From Candidatus Omnitrophota bacterium (GTDB taxonomy: Bacteria; Omnitrophota; Gorgyraeia; Gygaellales; Profunditerraquicolaceae), in contig JAQTVG010000010.1 in the NCBI GenBank assembly GCA_028706895.1, forward strand, positions 1-14,232: a stretch of DNA of 14,232 bases. Direction: 5' to 3'. Both the position numbers and the translations under genes were made by a program. The notes under the pieces are model-generated. The model did not search any database. It saw only the letters and a list, made by a program, of their open reading frames with translations, and was not told the DNA's origin. Below, in pieces: positions 6,869-13,566 of this stretch. Position 1 is the stretch's first letter, and every line of letters begins with the position of its first letter.

Positions 6869-6872
6869 GGAG
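6869..6872 (+). promoter_or_regulatory. Shine-Dalgarno deciding the gyrA GTG start
   Basis: GGAG one base after the gyrB stop and 8 bases before the GTG at 6881. The next in-frame ATG encodes Met26 inside the conserved YAMSVIVGRALPD block, too late to be the start, so GTG is the real initiator. Confidence 0.75.
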
Positions 6873-6880
6873 CGAAAAAA

Positions 6881-9310
6881 GTGTACACACGAAATGAAAA
6901 AATAATCCCGGTTTCCATAGAATCCGAAGTAAAGGATTCTTATTTGAATTACGCAATGAGCGTTATCGTCGGCCGCGCGCTGCCAGATGTGCGCGATGGT
7001 TTAAAACCAGTGCATCGCAGGATTCTTTATGCTATGCAGGAGCTTAATCTTGACCACAGCAAGCCTTATAAAAAATGTGCCCGTATCGTCGGAGAGGTTT
7101 TGGGTAAATACCACCCCCACGGGGATGTTGCGGTTTACGATACCCTTGTCAGGATGGCGCAAGATTTTTCCCTGCGGTATCCGCTGGTTGACGGCCAGGG
7201 CAACTTTGGGTCTGTCGATGGAGATGCAGCTGCTGCCATGCGTTACACCGAGGCGCGCCTCTCCGCTATCAGCGACGATATGCTGGCCGATATTGATAAA
7301 GATACGGTTAACTTCGGCCCTAATTTTGACGCGTCGTTAAAAGAGCCGCTATTGTTGCCTGCCGCGTTGCCGAACCTCATGGTGAACGGTTCAAGCGGTA
7401 TAGCCGTAGGCATGGCAACCAATATCCCGCCGCATAATTTAAATGAAGTTGCTGATGCAATTATCTATCTCATAGACCATCCCGAAGCAGAAATCAAGGA
7501 CTTGATGCGTTATGTAAAAGGCCCGGATTTCCCGACGGGAGGAGTTATCTGTGGCAAGGGCGGGATAAAAGATGCGTATACAACAGGCAAGGGCAAGCTC
7601 TTGGTGAGGGCGCGCGCCACCGTCGAACACCAGAAAAACGGGAAAGACCTGATTGTTATTACAGAAATTCCATACCAGATTCAAAAAGCAGCTCTTATTG
7701 AAGCCATTGCGGGTTTGGTAGACGATAAAAAAATAGAGGGTATCTCCGACATCCGCGATGAATCCGATAAAGAGGGTATGCGCATTGTGGTTGAGTTAAA
7801 GCGCGATGTTGAGCCGCAGATTATCTTAAACCAGTTATTCAAACACACGCAACTGGAAACTACTTTTGGCATTATTATGTTGGCGCTGGTAGAAAACCGG
7901 CCCAAGGTCCTGAACTTGCACCAGGTGCTGGAATATTATATCGAGCATCGCAAGGTAATTATCCGCCGCAGGACGCAGTTTGAATTAGACAAGGCTTTAA
8001 AGAGGGCGCATATATTGGAAGGATTAAAAATAGCCCTGAAGTTTATTGACCGCATTATAAAGGTAATCAAAACTTCCAAGAATACAGAAAATGCCAAAGA
8101 GCGCCTGATGAAAGAGTTTGGCCTTTCAGAGATTCAATCGCAGGCGATATTGGAGATGCAGTTGCAGCGGCTTACAGCCCTGGAGCGCGACAAAATTGAT
8201 GCCGAATATGCGGAATTGCTCAAAAAAATAGAGATATGTAAAGCCATACTTGCTTCCGAAAAGAAAGTGGAGGGCATTATTAAGGAAGAGTTGGAGAACC
8301 TGAAGAAAAAATACGGCGATGAGCGCAGGACTGAAATTGTCGGCGAGGTAGAAGAACTTGAGGTGGAAGATTTAATCGCTGAGGAGGACGTTGTCGTTAC
8401 AATAAGCCACGGCGGTTATATCAAACGCCTGCCGGTAAGCGCATATCGCAAGCAGAAGCGCGGCGGCACCGGAGCAAGCGGGGCCGAGGTAAAGGAGGAA
8501 GATTTTATTGAGCATCTTTTTGTCGCCTCCACCAAAGATTACCTGTTGATTTTTACGGACAAAGGCCAGGTGCACTGGCTTAAGGTTTATGAGATTCCGC
8601 AGGCAAGCCGCACCTCTAAGGGCAAGGCAATAATTAATCTTGTGCAAATGGAATCCGGTTCCAAAATCAGTTCTACTGTCCCGGTCAAGGAATTTTCCGA
8701 AGATAAATACCTGGTTATGGTCACCAAGCTTGGCCAGATAAAAAAGACCAAGCTTGATGCCTACGCCAATCCGCGCAAGGCAGGCATTATCGGCATTACG
8801 CTGGATAAGGGCGATGAGCTTATAGGCGTTGAATTAACCGACGGAAAGCAGGAATTGCTTATAGGCACGCGCCAGGGTAAGGCCATAAGGTTCCTTGAAA
8901 GTAAAGTGAGGGATATGGGCAGACAGGCTGGCGGAGTACGCGCCATATCTTTGGCCAAGAAAGACGAAGTAATCGGAATGGTGCTTGCCCAGAAAGACAC
9001 GACAGTCTTAACAGTTACAGAACTTGGTTTTGCCAAACGCACGCCTGCGGAAGAGTACCGCCTTACCAGCCGCGGCGGCAAGGGTATTATTAACATAAAA
9101 GTTACCGATAAAAACGCAGAGGCAGTTACTTTAAAAACAGTCAGTGATAACGACGAGCTTATGGTAATCACCCAAAATGGCATGTTCTTGCGTTGCGCTG
9201 TAAAAGATATCCGCACAACCGGAAGGTCTGCGCAGGGTGTGCGCCTGATTAAATTGCAAGGCAAGGATCAAGTCTCTTGCGTCGCTCATGTAATCGCCGA
9301 AGAAGAATAA
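6881..9310 (+). CDS. gyrA: DNA gyrase subunit A
   Basis: DNA breakage-reunion subunit of gyrase, 809 residues. The winged-helix domain has YAMSVIVGRALPDVRDGLKP at 24-43 and the catalytic tyrosine Tyr122 in AAMRYTEAR, with the same numbering as E. coli. The quinolone-binding segment reads GKYHPHGDVAVYD at 75-87: position 83 is Val rather than Ser, while Asp87 is kept. A tower and coiled-coil region spans about 340-480. The C-terminal beta-pinwheel (about 500-805) shows repeated blades and a GyrA box QKRGGTG at 525-531, where the usual basic residue six is Thr. The GyrA box marks gyrase rather than ParC. It starts at a GTG 13 bases after gyrB and is surely co-transcribed with it. The tRNA gene begins 7 bases after the stop. 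Confidence 0.97.
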   Translation: MYTRNEKIIPVSIESEVKDSYLNYAMSVIVGRALPDVRDGLKPVHRRILYAMQELNLDHSKPYKKCARIVGEVLGKYHPHGDVAVYDTLVRMAQDFSLRYPLVDGQGNFGSVDGDAAAAMRYTEARLSAISDDMLADIDKDTVNFGPNFDASLKEPLLLPAALPNLMVNGSSGIAVGMATNIPPHNLNEVADAIIYLIDHPEAEIKDLMRYVKGPDFPTGGVICGKGGIKDAYTTGKGKLLVRARATVEHQKNGKDLIVITEIPYQIQKAALIEAIAGLVDDKKIEGISDIRDESDKEGMRIVVELKRDVEPQIILNQLFKHTQLETTFGIIMLALVENRPKVLNLHQVLEYYIEHRKVIIRRRTQFELDKALKRAHILEGLKIALKFIDRIIKVIKTSKNTENAKERLMKEFGLSEIQSQAILEMQLQRLTALERDKIDAEYAELLKKIEICKAILASEKKVEGIIKEELENLKKKYGDERRTEIVGEVEELEVEDLIAEEDVVVTISHGGYIKRLPVSAYRKQKRGGTGASGAEVKEEDFIEHLFVASTKDYLLIFTDKGQVHWLKVYEIPQASRTSKGKAIINLVQMESGSKISSTVPVKEFSEDKYLVMVTKLGQIKKTKLDAYANPRKAGIIGITLDKGDELIGVELTDGKQELLIGTRQGKAIRFLESKVRDMGRQAGGVRAISLAKKDEVIGMVLAQKDTTVLTVTELGFAKRTPAEEYRLTSRGGKGIINIKVTDKNAEAVTLKTVSDNDELMVITQNGMFLRCAVKDIRTTGRSAQGVRLIKLQGKDQVSCVAHVIAEEE

Positions 9311-9317
9311 AATTTTT

Positions 9318-9392
9318 GTCCCCATCGTCTAGCCTGGTCTAGGACAAAAGCTTTTCAAGCTTTCGACACCGGTTCAAATCCGGTTGGGGACG
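9318..9392 (+). tRNA. tRNA-Glu (anticodon UUC)
   Basis: A 75-base cloverleaf. The acceptor stem GTCCCCA (9318-9324) pairs with TGGGGAC (9385-9391), and the discriminator is G9392. The D arm lies within about 9327-9345. The anticodon stem AAAGC/GCTTT encloses loop TTTTCAA with anticodon TTC. The T arm is ACCGG-TTCAAAT-CCGGT (9368-9384). No CCA tail is encoded, so CCA must be added enzymatically. The first pair G-C and discriminator G fit glutamate tRNA. The gene is squeezed between gyrA and glmS with no visible promoter or terminator, so it is probably cut from a longer mRNA. Confidence 0.95.
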
Positions 9393-9411
9393 TTAAAATC
9401 ACAGTAATATT

Positions 9412-11250
9412 ATGTGCGGAATAATTGGTTATGTTGGTGAAAGGCCTGCCCAGGAAATCCTGCTTAATGGCCTGAAGCGCCTGGAGTACCGCGGTTATGA
9501 TTCAAGCGGTATGGCCCTTCTTTTATCCGGAAAAAATGCCCTGTCTATCAGAAAATCTGAGGGCAAAATCAGCGCCCTGGAAAACCTCCTGCGTAAAAAA
9601 CCGCTTACCGGCAGCGTCGGCATAGCCCATACCCGTTGGGCTACACACGGCGCGCCAAATCAGGTTAATGCCCATCCCCACAGCGATTGCAAAGGCGAAA
9701 TTGCCATTGTTCATAATGGCATAATTGAAAACTACGCGAAGTTAAAGAATGAGCTTATCAGGGAAGGCCATAAGTTTTCCAGCCAAACCGATACCGAAGT
9801 AATTGTGCATTTAATTGAAAAATTCTATCGTAACAGCACTCCTCTGGAAGATGCCGTAAGAAAGGCGTTATTAAAACTAGAGGGGTCTTTTGCTGTAGCC
9901 GTGGTTTCTCAAAAAGAACCGCTTAAGCTCGTCGGCGCGCGCTTAGGCAGCCCCCTGATTGTGGGTTTAGGCAAGAACGAGAATTTTCTTGCCTCGGATG
10001 CGCCTGCGATTTTGGACGCCACCAAAGAGATTATTTTCTTAGATGACAAAGAGATAGTTGTCCTGGATAAAAATAGTTTTAGGGTCATTGATTTAAGCGG
10101 CGAAAGCGTAGCCAAAAACTCTGTGCGCCTGAATTGGGATGTTGATCAGGCGCAAAAGCAGGGATATGACCACTTTATGCTTAAGGAGATTAACGAGCAG
10201 CCCGGGATTACGGAAAATCTTGTCAATATCGCCCTGAAAAAAGGAGATGATAAGATAATCTTTGAGGATCTGCAGATACCCGCGGAGCAGTTGAAAAACA
10301 AAAAAAATATTACAATTGTCGCCTGCGGAACAGCATATCACGCGGGCGTGTGCGGAAAATACATAATAGAAGAGCTTTGCAAATTGCCTGTAAGCGTGGA
10401 TGTCTCCAGCGAATTCCGTTATCGCGACCCCCTGGTTACAAAAGACACGCTGGTAATTGCTATTAGCCAATCCGGAGAAACTGCGGATACCCTGGCAGCA
10501 GTGCGCGAGGCTAAGAAAAAAGACGCGCTTACCCTGGCTATATGTAATGTTTTGGGCTCTACTCTTGTGCGGGAATGTAGCGGTGTAATCTACACTCACG
10601 CCGGGCCTGAGATTGGCGTTGCTTCTACCAAGGCTTATACGGCGCAGCTGATGATTCTTTATTTATTAGCTCTTTACCTGGCGGGCTTAAAAGAAACATT
10701 AAGCCGTGATCAGATAGGTAAGTTCTCCGGTATTTTAAAAAACTGCCCGCAGCTGCAAAAAAAAGTTTTGGATGACCAGGATGCAATTGAAAGAATTGCT
10801 CACCGGCATTCGCACTTCGGTTCGTTTTTGTTCTTAGGCAGGAATGTAAATTATCCTTCGGCTCTTGAAGGAGCACTGAAATTAAAAGAAGTTTCGTATA
10901 TACCGGCTGAAGGTTACGCTGCCGGAGAGATGAAGCACGGCCCTATTGCCTTAATTGACGAATACAGGGCAGTAGTGTGTATTGCCCCCAAATCCAATAT
11001 TTACGAAAAAATGATTTCCAATATCCAGGAGATACGCAGCCGCCGGGGTAAAATTATTGACATCGCCAGCGACGATGATGATATAAAAGAATTAACCAAA
11101 GAAGTTATATATATACCGCGCGTCAATGAATTCTTCTCTCCGTTAATAGTGGCTCTGCCGTTGCAGCTATTAGCATACCACATTTCAGTAAAACGCGGCT
11201 GCGACGTAGACCAGCCGCGCAATTTAGCGAAGTCTGTAACCGTGGAATAA
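9412..11250 (+). CDS. glmS: Glutamine--fructose-6-phosphate aminotransferase (isomerizing)
   Basis: Makes glucosamine-6-phosphate from fructose-6-phosphate and glutamine, the first step to UDP-GlcNAc for peptidoglycan and lipid A. The 612-residue length is standard. The N-terminal glutaminase domain (about 2-230) begins MCGIIGYVG, and Cys2 becomes the nucleophile after Met removal, which fixes the start. HTRWATHG is at 73-80 and HNGIIENY at 101-108. Two SIS sugar-phosphate domains follow, with VACGTAYHAG near 303-312, ISQSGETADT 351-360, EIGVASTKAYTAQ 400-412 and the active-site block VSYIPAEGYAAGEMKHGP near 494-511. The C-terminus is DQPRNLAKSVTVE. No Shine-Dalgarno precedes the ATG, and only 19 bases separate it from the tRNA. 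No glmS ribozyme is present in that space. It overlaps rsmI by one base. Confidence 0.98.
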   Translation: MCGIIGYVGERPAQEILLNGLKRLEYRGYDSSGMALLLSGKNALSIRKSEGKISALENLLRKKPLTGSVGIAHTRWATHGAPNQVNAHPHSDCKGEIAIVHNGIIENYAKLKNELIREGHKFSSQTDTEVIVHLIEKFYRNSTPLEDAVRKALLKLEGSFAVAVVSQKEPLKLVGARLGSPLIVGLGKNENFLASDAPAILDATKEIIFLDDKEIVVLDKNSFRVIDLSGESVAKNSVRLNWDVDQAQKQGYDHFMLKEINEQPGITENLVNIALKKGDDKIIFEDLQIPAEQLKNKKNITIVACGTAYHAGVCGKYIIEELCKLPVSVDVSSEFRYRDPLVTKDTLVIAISQSGETADTLAAVREAKKKDALTLAICNVLGSTLVRECSGVIYTHAGPEIGVASTKAYTAQLMILYLLALYLAGLKETLSRDQIGKFSGILKNCPQLQKKVLDDQDAIERIAHRHSHFGSFLFLGRNVNYPSALEGALKLKEVSYIPAEGYAAGEMKHGPIALIDEYRAVVCIAPKSNIYEKMISNIQEIRSRRGKIIDIASDDDDIKELTKEVIYIPRVNEFFSPLIVALPLQLLAYHISVKRGCDVDQPRNLAKSVTVE

Positions 11251-11903
11251 TGTTATATATTGTAGCAACCCCTATCGGTAACCTCAAAGATATAAGCTTT
11301 CGCGCTATTGAAGTATTAAAATCCGTTGATTTAATTGCCTGCGAAGATACGCGGCACACCAGGATTTTACTGGATCATTACGGCATTAAGGCACCCACCA
11401 CAAGTTATTTTCAGCATAATAAAATCACTAAAGGAGAATACATCATCCAGGTGCTCAAGGCGGGTAAATCCGTCGCCCTGGTTTCGGACGCCGGCACACC
11501 AGGCATTCTTGACCCCGGGTACAATATTATTAATTTGGCCATCAAAAACAATATCGGGTTAACTTTTATTCCCGGCCCGGCAGCTTTTGTTAACGCCCTG
11601 GTTCTTTCCGGAAAGCCGGCGCATAAATTTATATTTGAAGGGTTCCTTCCCCGCGGGCCATTGGCCAGGAAGAATCATCTAAAAAAAATGATGGCGCTTG
11701 ATTATACCGTTATTTTTTATGAATCCTGCCACAGGATTCTTAAAACCCTGGAGGATATCCAGGATGTCTTGGGTGATAAGGAAATCGTGTGCGCGCGGGA
11801 GTTGACTAAAAAATTTGAGGAAGTAAAGCGGGGCAGCGCAAAAGATATCATGGAAGAGCTTAAGGCGCAAAAACCCCGTGGCGAATTTGTAATAGTTATA
11901 TAG
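11250..11903 (+). CDS. rsmI: 16S rRNA (cytidine-1402-2'-O)-methyltransferase RsmI, short form
   Basis: Methylates the ribose 2'-OH of C1402 in the 16S rRNA decoding centre, using SAM. It belongs to the tetrapyrrole-methylase fold. Motifs are YIVATPIGNLKDIS from residue 3, ACEDTRHTRILL 30-41, ALVSDAGTPGILDPGY 76-91, FIPGPAAFVNALVLSG 106-121 and FIFEGFLPRG 127-136. The protein has 217 residues and stops at GEFVIVI, while the E. coli enzyme has 286 and continues with a small C-terminal helical domain. The catalytic domain is complete, so this looks like a natural short form rather than a broken gene; the DNA after the stop is a promoter, with no shifted continuation seen. The ATG overlaps the glmS stop (TAATG), which implies coupling. 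Confidence 0.93.
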   Translation: MLYIVATPIGNLKDISFRAIEVLKSVDLIACEDTRHTRILLDHYGIKAPTTSYFQHNKITKGEYIIQVLKAGKSVALVSDAGTPGILDPGYNIINLAIKNNIGLTFIPGPAAFVNALVLSGKPAHKFIFEGFLPRGPLARKNHLKKMMALDYTVIFYESCHRILKTLEDIQDVLGDKEIVCARELTKKFEEVKRGSAKDIMEELKAQKPRGEFVIVI

Positions 11904-11910
11904 TTTAATC

Positions 11911-11939
11911 TTGACAAATCAAAAATTAAATGATATATT
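11911..11939 (+). promoter_or_regulatory. pyr operon promoter
   Basis: A perfect TTGACA (11911-11916), a 17-base spacer and TATATT (11934-11939, 5 of 6 to consensus). Transcription would begin near 11946, about 127 bases before pyrR. It lies 7 bases after the rsmI stop and starts a new transcription unit. Confidence 0.8.
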
Positions 11940-11957
11940 ATAAAAGATGTAAAGAGG

Positions 11958-11989
11958 CCTTTAAGCCAGTTCTTGAGAAACTGGCAAGG
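11958..11989 (+). promoter_or_regulatory. PyrR-binding RNA hairpin in the pyr leader
   Basis: Upper stem CCAGTT (11966-11971) pairs with AACTGG (11979-11984) around a seven-base loop CTTGAGA. Lower stem CCTT (11958-11961) pairs with AAGG (11986-11989), with an asymmetric internal loop TAAG opposite C. The pattern CCTTTAA, hairpin with GAGA in the loop, then AAGG, follows the PyrR recognition loops of Bacillus pyr leaders. PyrR with UMP would stabilise it. The 3' side of the lower stem overlaps the Shine-Dalgarno of the leader ORF. Recognition is by resemblance; binding is not proven. Confidence 0.65.
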
Positions 11990-11990
11990 G
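11986..11990 (+). promoter_or_regulatory. Shine-Dalgarno of the pyr leader ORF, inside the PyrR hairpin
   Basis: AAGGG ends 7 bases before the leader ATG at 11998. A second AAGG (11991-11994) is closer, at 3 bases. The first four bases form the 3' arm of the lower PyrR stem, so PyrR binding would hide this site. Confidence 0.55.
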
Positions 11991-11997
11991 AAGGAAA

Positions 11998-12066
11998 ATG
12001 AAGTACGAATATACAGAGACTATCAACCCAACTGCAATAATAAGAAGCGGTTGGGTTTTTTATTGA
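11998..12066 (+). CDS. Putative pyr operon leader peptide (22 residues)
   Basis: A short frame with ATG at 11998-12000 and TGA at 12064-12066, beginning MKYEYTET and ending GWVFY. It is preceded by AAGGG at good spacing. The whole intrinsic terminator lies inside its coding sequence: the 5' arm falls in codons 10-13 and the 3' arm in codons 17-20. A ribosome translating it would keep the terminator from folding, and its stop codon overlaps the GAGG before pyrR, allowing coupled re-initiation. Resemblance to any protein family was not recognised and is not expected. A coupled scheme of this kind has been proposed for Thermus pyr operons. Translation here is inference from layout. Confidence 0.55.
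   Translation: MKYEYTETINPTAIIRSGWVFY
12025..12061 (+). terminator. Intrinsic terminator/attenuator in the pyr leader
   Basis: AACCCAACTGC (12025-12035) pairs with GCGGTTGGGTT (12047-12057): 11 pairs with one G-U, an 11-base loop, and a run of six T at 12056-12061. It stands before pyrR, not after a gene, so it is an attenuator. No long upstream antiterminator is visible; only a five-base alternative (CAGTT 11967-11971 with AACTG 12030-12034) was found. Confidence 0.8.
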
Positions 12067-12072
12067 GGCTGG

Positions 12073-12612
12073 ATGAAAGAAAAAGCCAAATTATTAGATA
12101 AAGATGCTATCGCCAGGATACTAATGCGTATCGCCCACGAAATTTTAGAAAAAAATAAAGGCACGCAGGATTTATGCCTCATAGGGATACGTAACCGCGG
12201 CGCATACCTGGCAAAACGCCTGGGCGATTGCATTGAGGCGATAGATAAGGCAACTGTACCGGTAGGGGTGCTTGATATTACTTTGTATCGTGACGACTTG
12301 ACATTAATTGCGCAGCAGCCCTTGGTACATAAAACAGAGATAGGGTTTGATATTACCGGTAAGAATATCGTTCTTGTAGATGATGTATTCTATACTGGCA
12401 GGACTGTAAGGGCGGCGCTGGACGCATTAGTAGATTTAGGCAGGCCCAAGTCCATACAATTAGCGGTTTTTGTGGACAGGGGGCACAGGGAATTACCTGT
12501 GCGCGCAGATTATGTAGGCAAAAACGTCCCTACTTCCCAGAAGGAAACCGTAGAAGTGCGCCTTGCCGAGGTAGATGGCTGCGATGAAGTAGTTATCGTG
12601 GAGAAGGACTAA
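12073..12612 (+). CDS. pyrR: Pyrimidine operon regulator PyrR (uracil phosphoribosyltransferase family)
   Basis: PyrR binds pyr mRNA leaders in a UMP-dependent way and attenuates the operon; many members also convert uracil and PRPP to UMP. The 179-residue length is typical. Motifs are LIGIRNRGAYLAKRL near 36-50, DITLYRDDL 68-76, the PRPP-binding loop VLVDDVFYTGRT 100-111, and the PyrR-specific FVDRGHRELPVRADYVGKNV at about 133-152. GAGG at 12065-12068 lies 4 bases before the ATG and overlaps the leader ORF stop, so translation may be coupled. A PyrR-type hairpin and a terminator precede it, consistent with autoregulation. pyrB follows directly after the stop with no spacer. Confidence 0.97.
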   Translation: MKEKAKLLDKDAIARILMRIAHEILEKNKGTQDLCLIGIRNRGAYLAKRLGDCIEAIDKATVPVGVLDITLYRDDLTLIAQQPLVHKTEIGFDITGKNIVLVDDVFYTGRTVRAALDALVDLGRPKSIQLAVFVDRGHRELPVRADYVGKNVPTSQKETVEVRLAEVDGCDEVVIVEKD

Positions 12613-13566
12613 ATGCCCGGAGCATGGACTAAAAAAGATTTATTGGGGTTAGATGATTTAAACAAAGAAGAGATAGAATTGATTTTATCTACTGCAGAAT
12701 CATTTAAAGAGGTCTCTACCCGTGAAATCAAGAAAGTGCCCGCGCTTCGCGGCAAGACGGTAGTGAATTTATTTTATGAGCCCTCCACGAGGACAAGGGT
12801 ATCTTTTGAAATCGCGGCAAAACGTTTATCCGCGGATGTGATCAACATTGCTTCTGAGACATCCAGCGTCCGCAAGGGCGAGACCTTGATTGATACGGGC
12901 AAAAATATTGAGGCCTTGAAAGTAGATATCATCGTAATAAGGCACAATTATTCAGGGGCGGCCGCAATGCTGGCGCGTAATGTGCACGCAAGCGTCATTA
13001 ACGCAGGCGATGGCTGGCATGAACATCCTACCCAGGCGCTTCTGGATATGTTTACCTTAAAGGAAAAATTGGGCAGGATTGAAGGGTTAAATGTAAGCAT
13101 AGTGGGGGATATCGCGCATTCACGGGTTGCGCGCTCAAATATTTGGGGGTTAACCAAGTTAGGCGCCAATGTAACGGTTTGCGCGCCCAAAATGCTCATT
13201 CCTCCTGCCATTGGCCAGATGCGCGTTAAAGTAACAAGCGATATAGATGAGGCATTGGCCGACGCCGACGCGGTGAATGTCCTTAGAATGCAGTTTGAGC
13301 GCGATGCGCAGAACGCTTTTCCCCAGCAGCTGGAATATTTCAGGCATTTCGGCATTACTAAAGAAAGGCTTCAGAAAGCCAAGAAAGGTATTATAGTTAT
13401 GCATCCAGGGCCTCTTAACCGCGGGATTGAAATCTCCAGCGAAATCGCCGATGGCCCAAACTCCGTTATATTAGAACAGGTCACTAACGGTATTGCCGTA
13501 AGAATGGCAGCGCTCTTTCTGGCAGCGCAGGCCAACGAGAATATCAGCCATGAAAATACTGATTAA
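12613..13566 (+). CDS. pyrB: Aspartate carbamoyltransferase catalytic subunit
   Basis: Joins carbamoyl phosphate and aspartate to N-carbamoyl-aspartate, the committed step of pyrimidine synthesis. At 317 residues it fits the catalytic chain. The carbamoyl-phosphate loop FYEPSTRTRVSFE spans 54-66 (STRTR 58-62). The mobile-loop lysine is Lys88 in SVRKGET, HEHPTQALLDMFT is at 136-148, the aspartate-domain motif GDIAHSRVARS 165-175, LRMQFERD 224-231 and MHPGPLNRG 263-271. The ATG follows the pyrR stop directly, and the last 17 bases overlap pyrC. No regulatory chain PyrI gene is seen here, which fits control through PyrR. The SVRKGET and HPTQ motifs favour aspartate over ornithine carbamoyltransferase. 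Confidence 0.97.
   Translation: MPGAWTKKDLLGLDDLNKEEIELILSTAESFKEVSTREIKKVPALRGKTVVNLFYEPSTRTRVSFEIAAKRLSADVINIASETSSVRKGETLIDTGKNIEALKVDIIVIRHNYSGAAAMLARNVHASVINAGDGWHEHPTQALLDMFTLKEKLGRIEGLNVSIVGDIAHSRVARSNIWGLTKLGANVTVCAPKMLIPPAIGQMRVKVTSDIDEALADADAVNVLRMQFERDAQNAFPQQLEYFRHFGITKERLQKAKKGIIVMHPGPLNRGIEISSEIADGPNSVILEQVTNGIAVRMAALFLAAQANENISHENTD

Noticed and set aside
8761..9264. Open frame of 167 codons antisense to the gyrA C-terminus
   Set aside because: The GyrA beta-pinwheel reading is continuous and conserved; the antisense product is Ser/Pro/Thr-rich and resembles nothing known.
9393..9411. glmS ribozyme upstream of glmS
   Set aside because: Only 19 bases separate the tRNA from glmS, far too few for the ribozyme.
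11946..12035. Bacillus-style antiterminator in the pyr leader
   Set aside because: Only a five-base pairing (11967-11971 with 12030-12034) could be found; too weak to compete with the 11-pair terminator.
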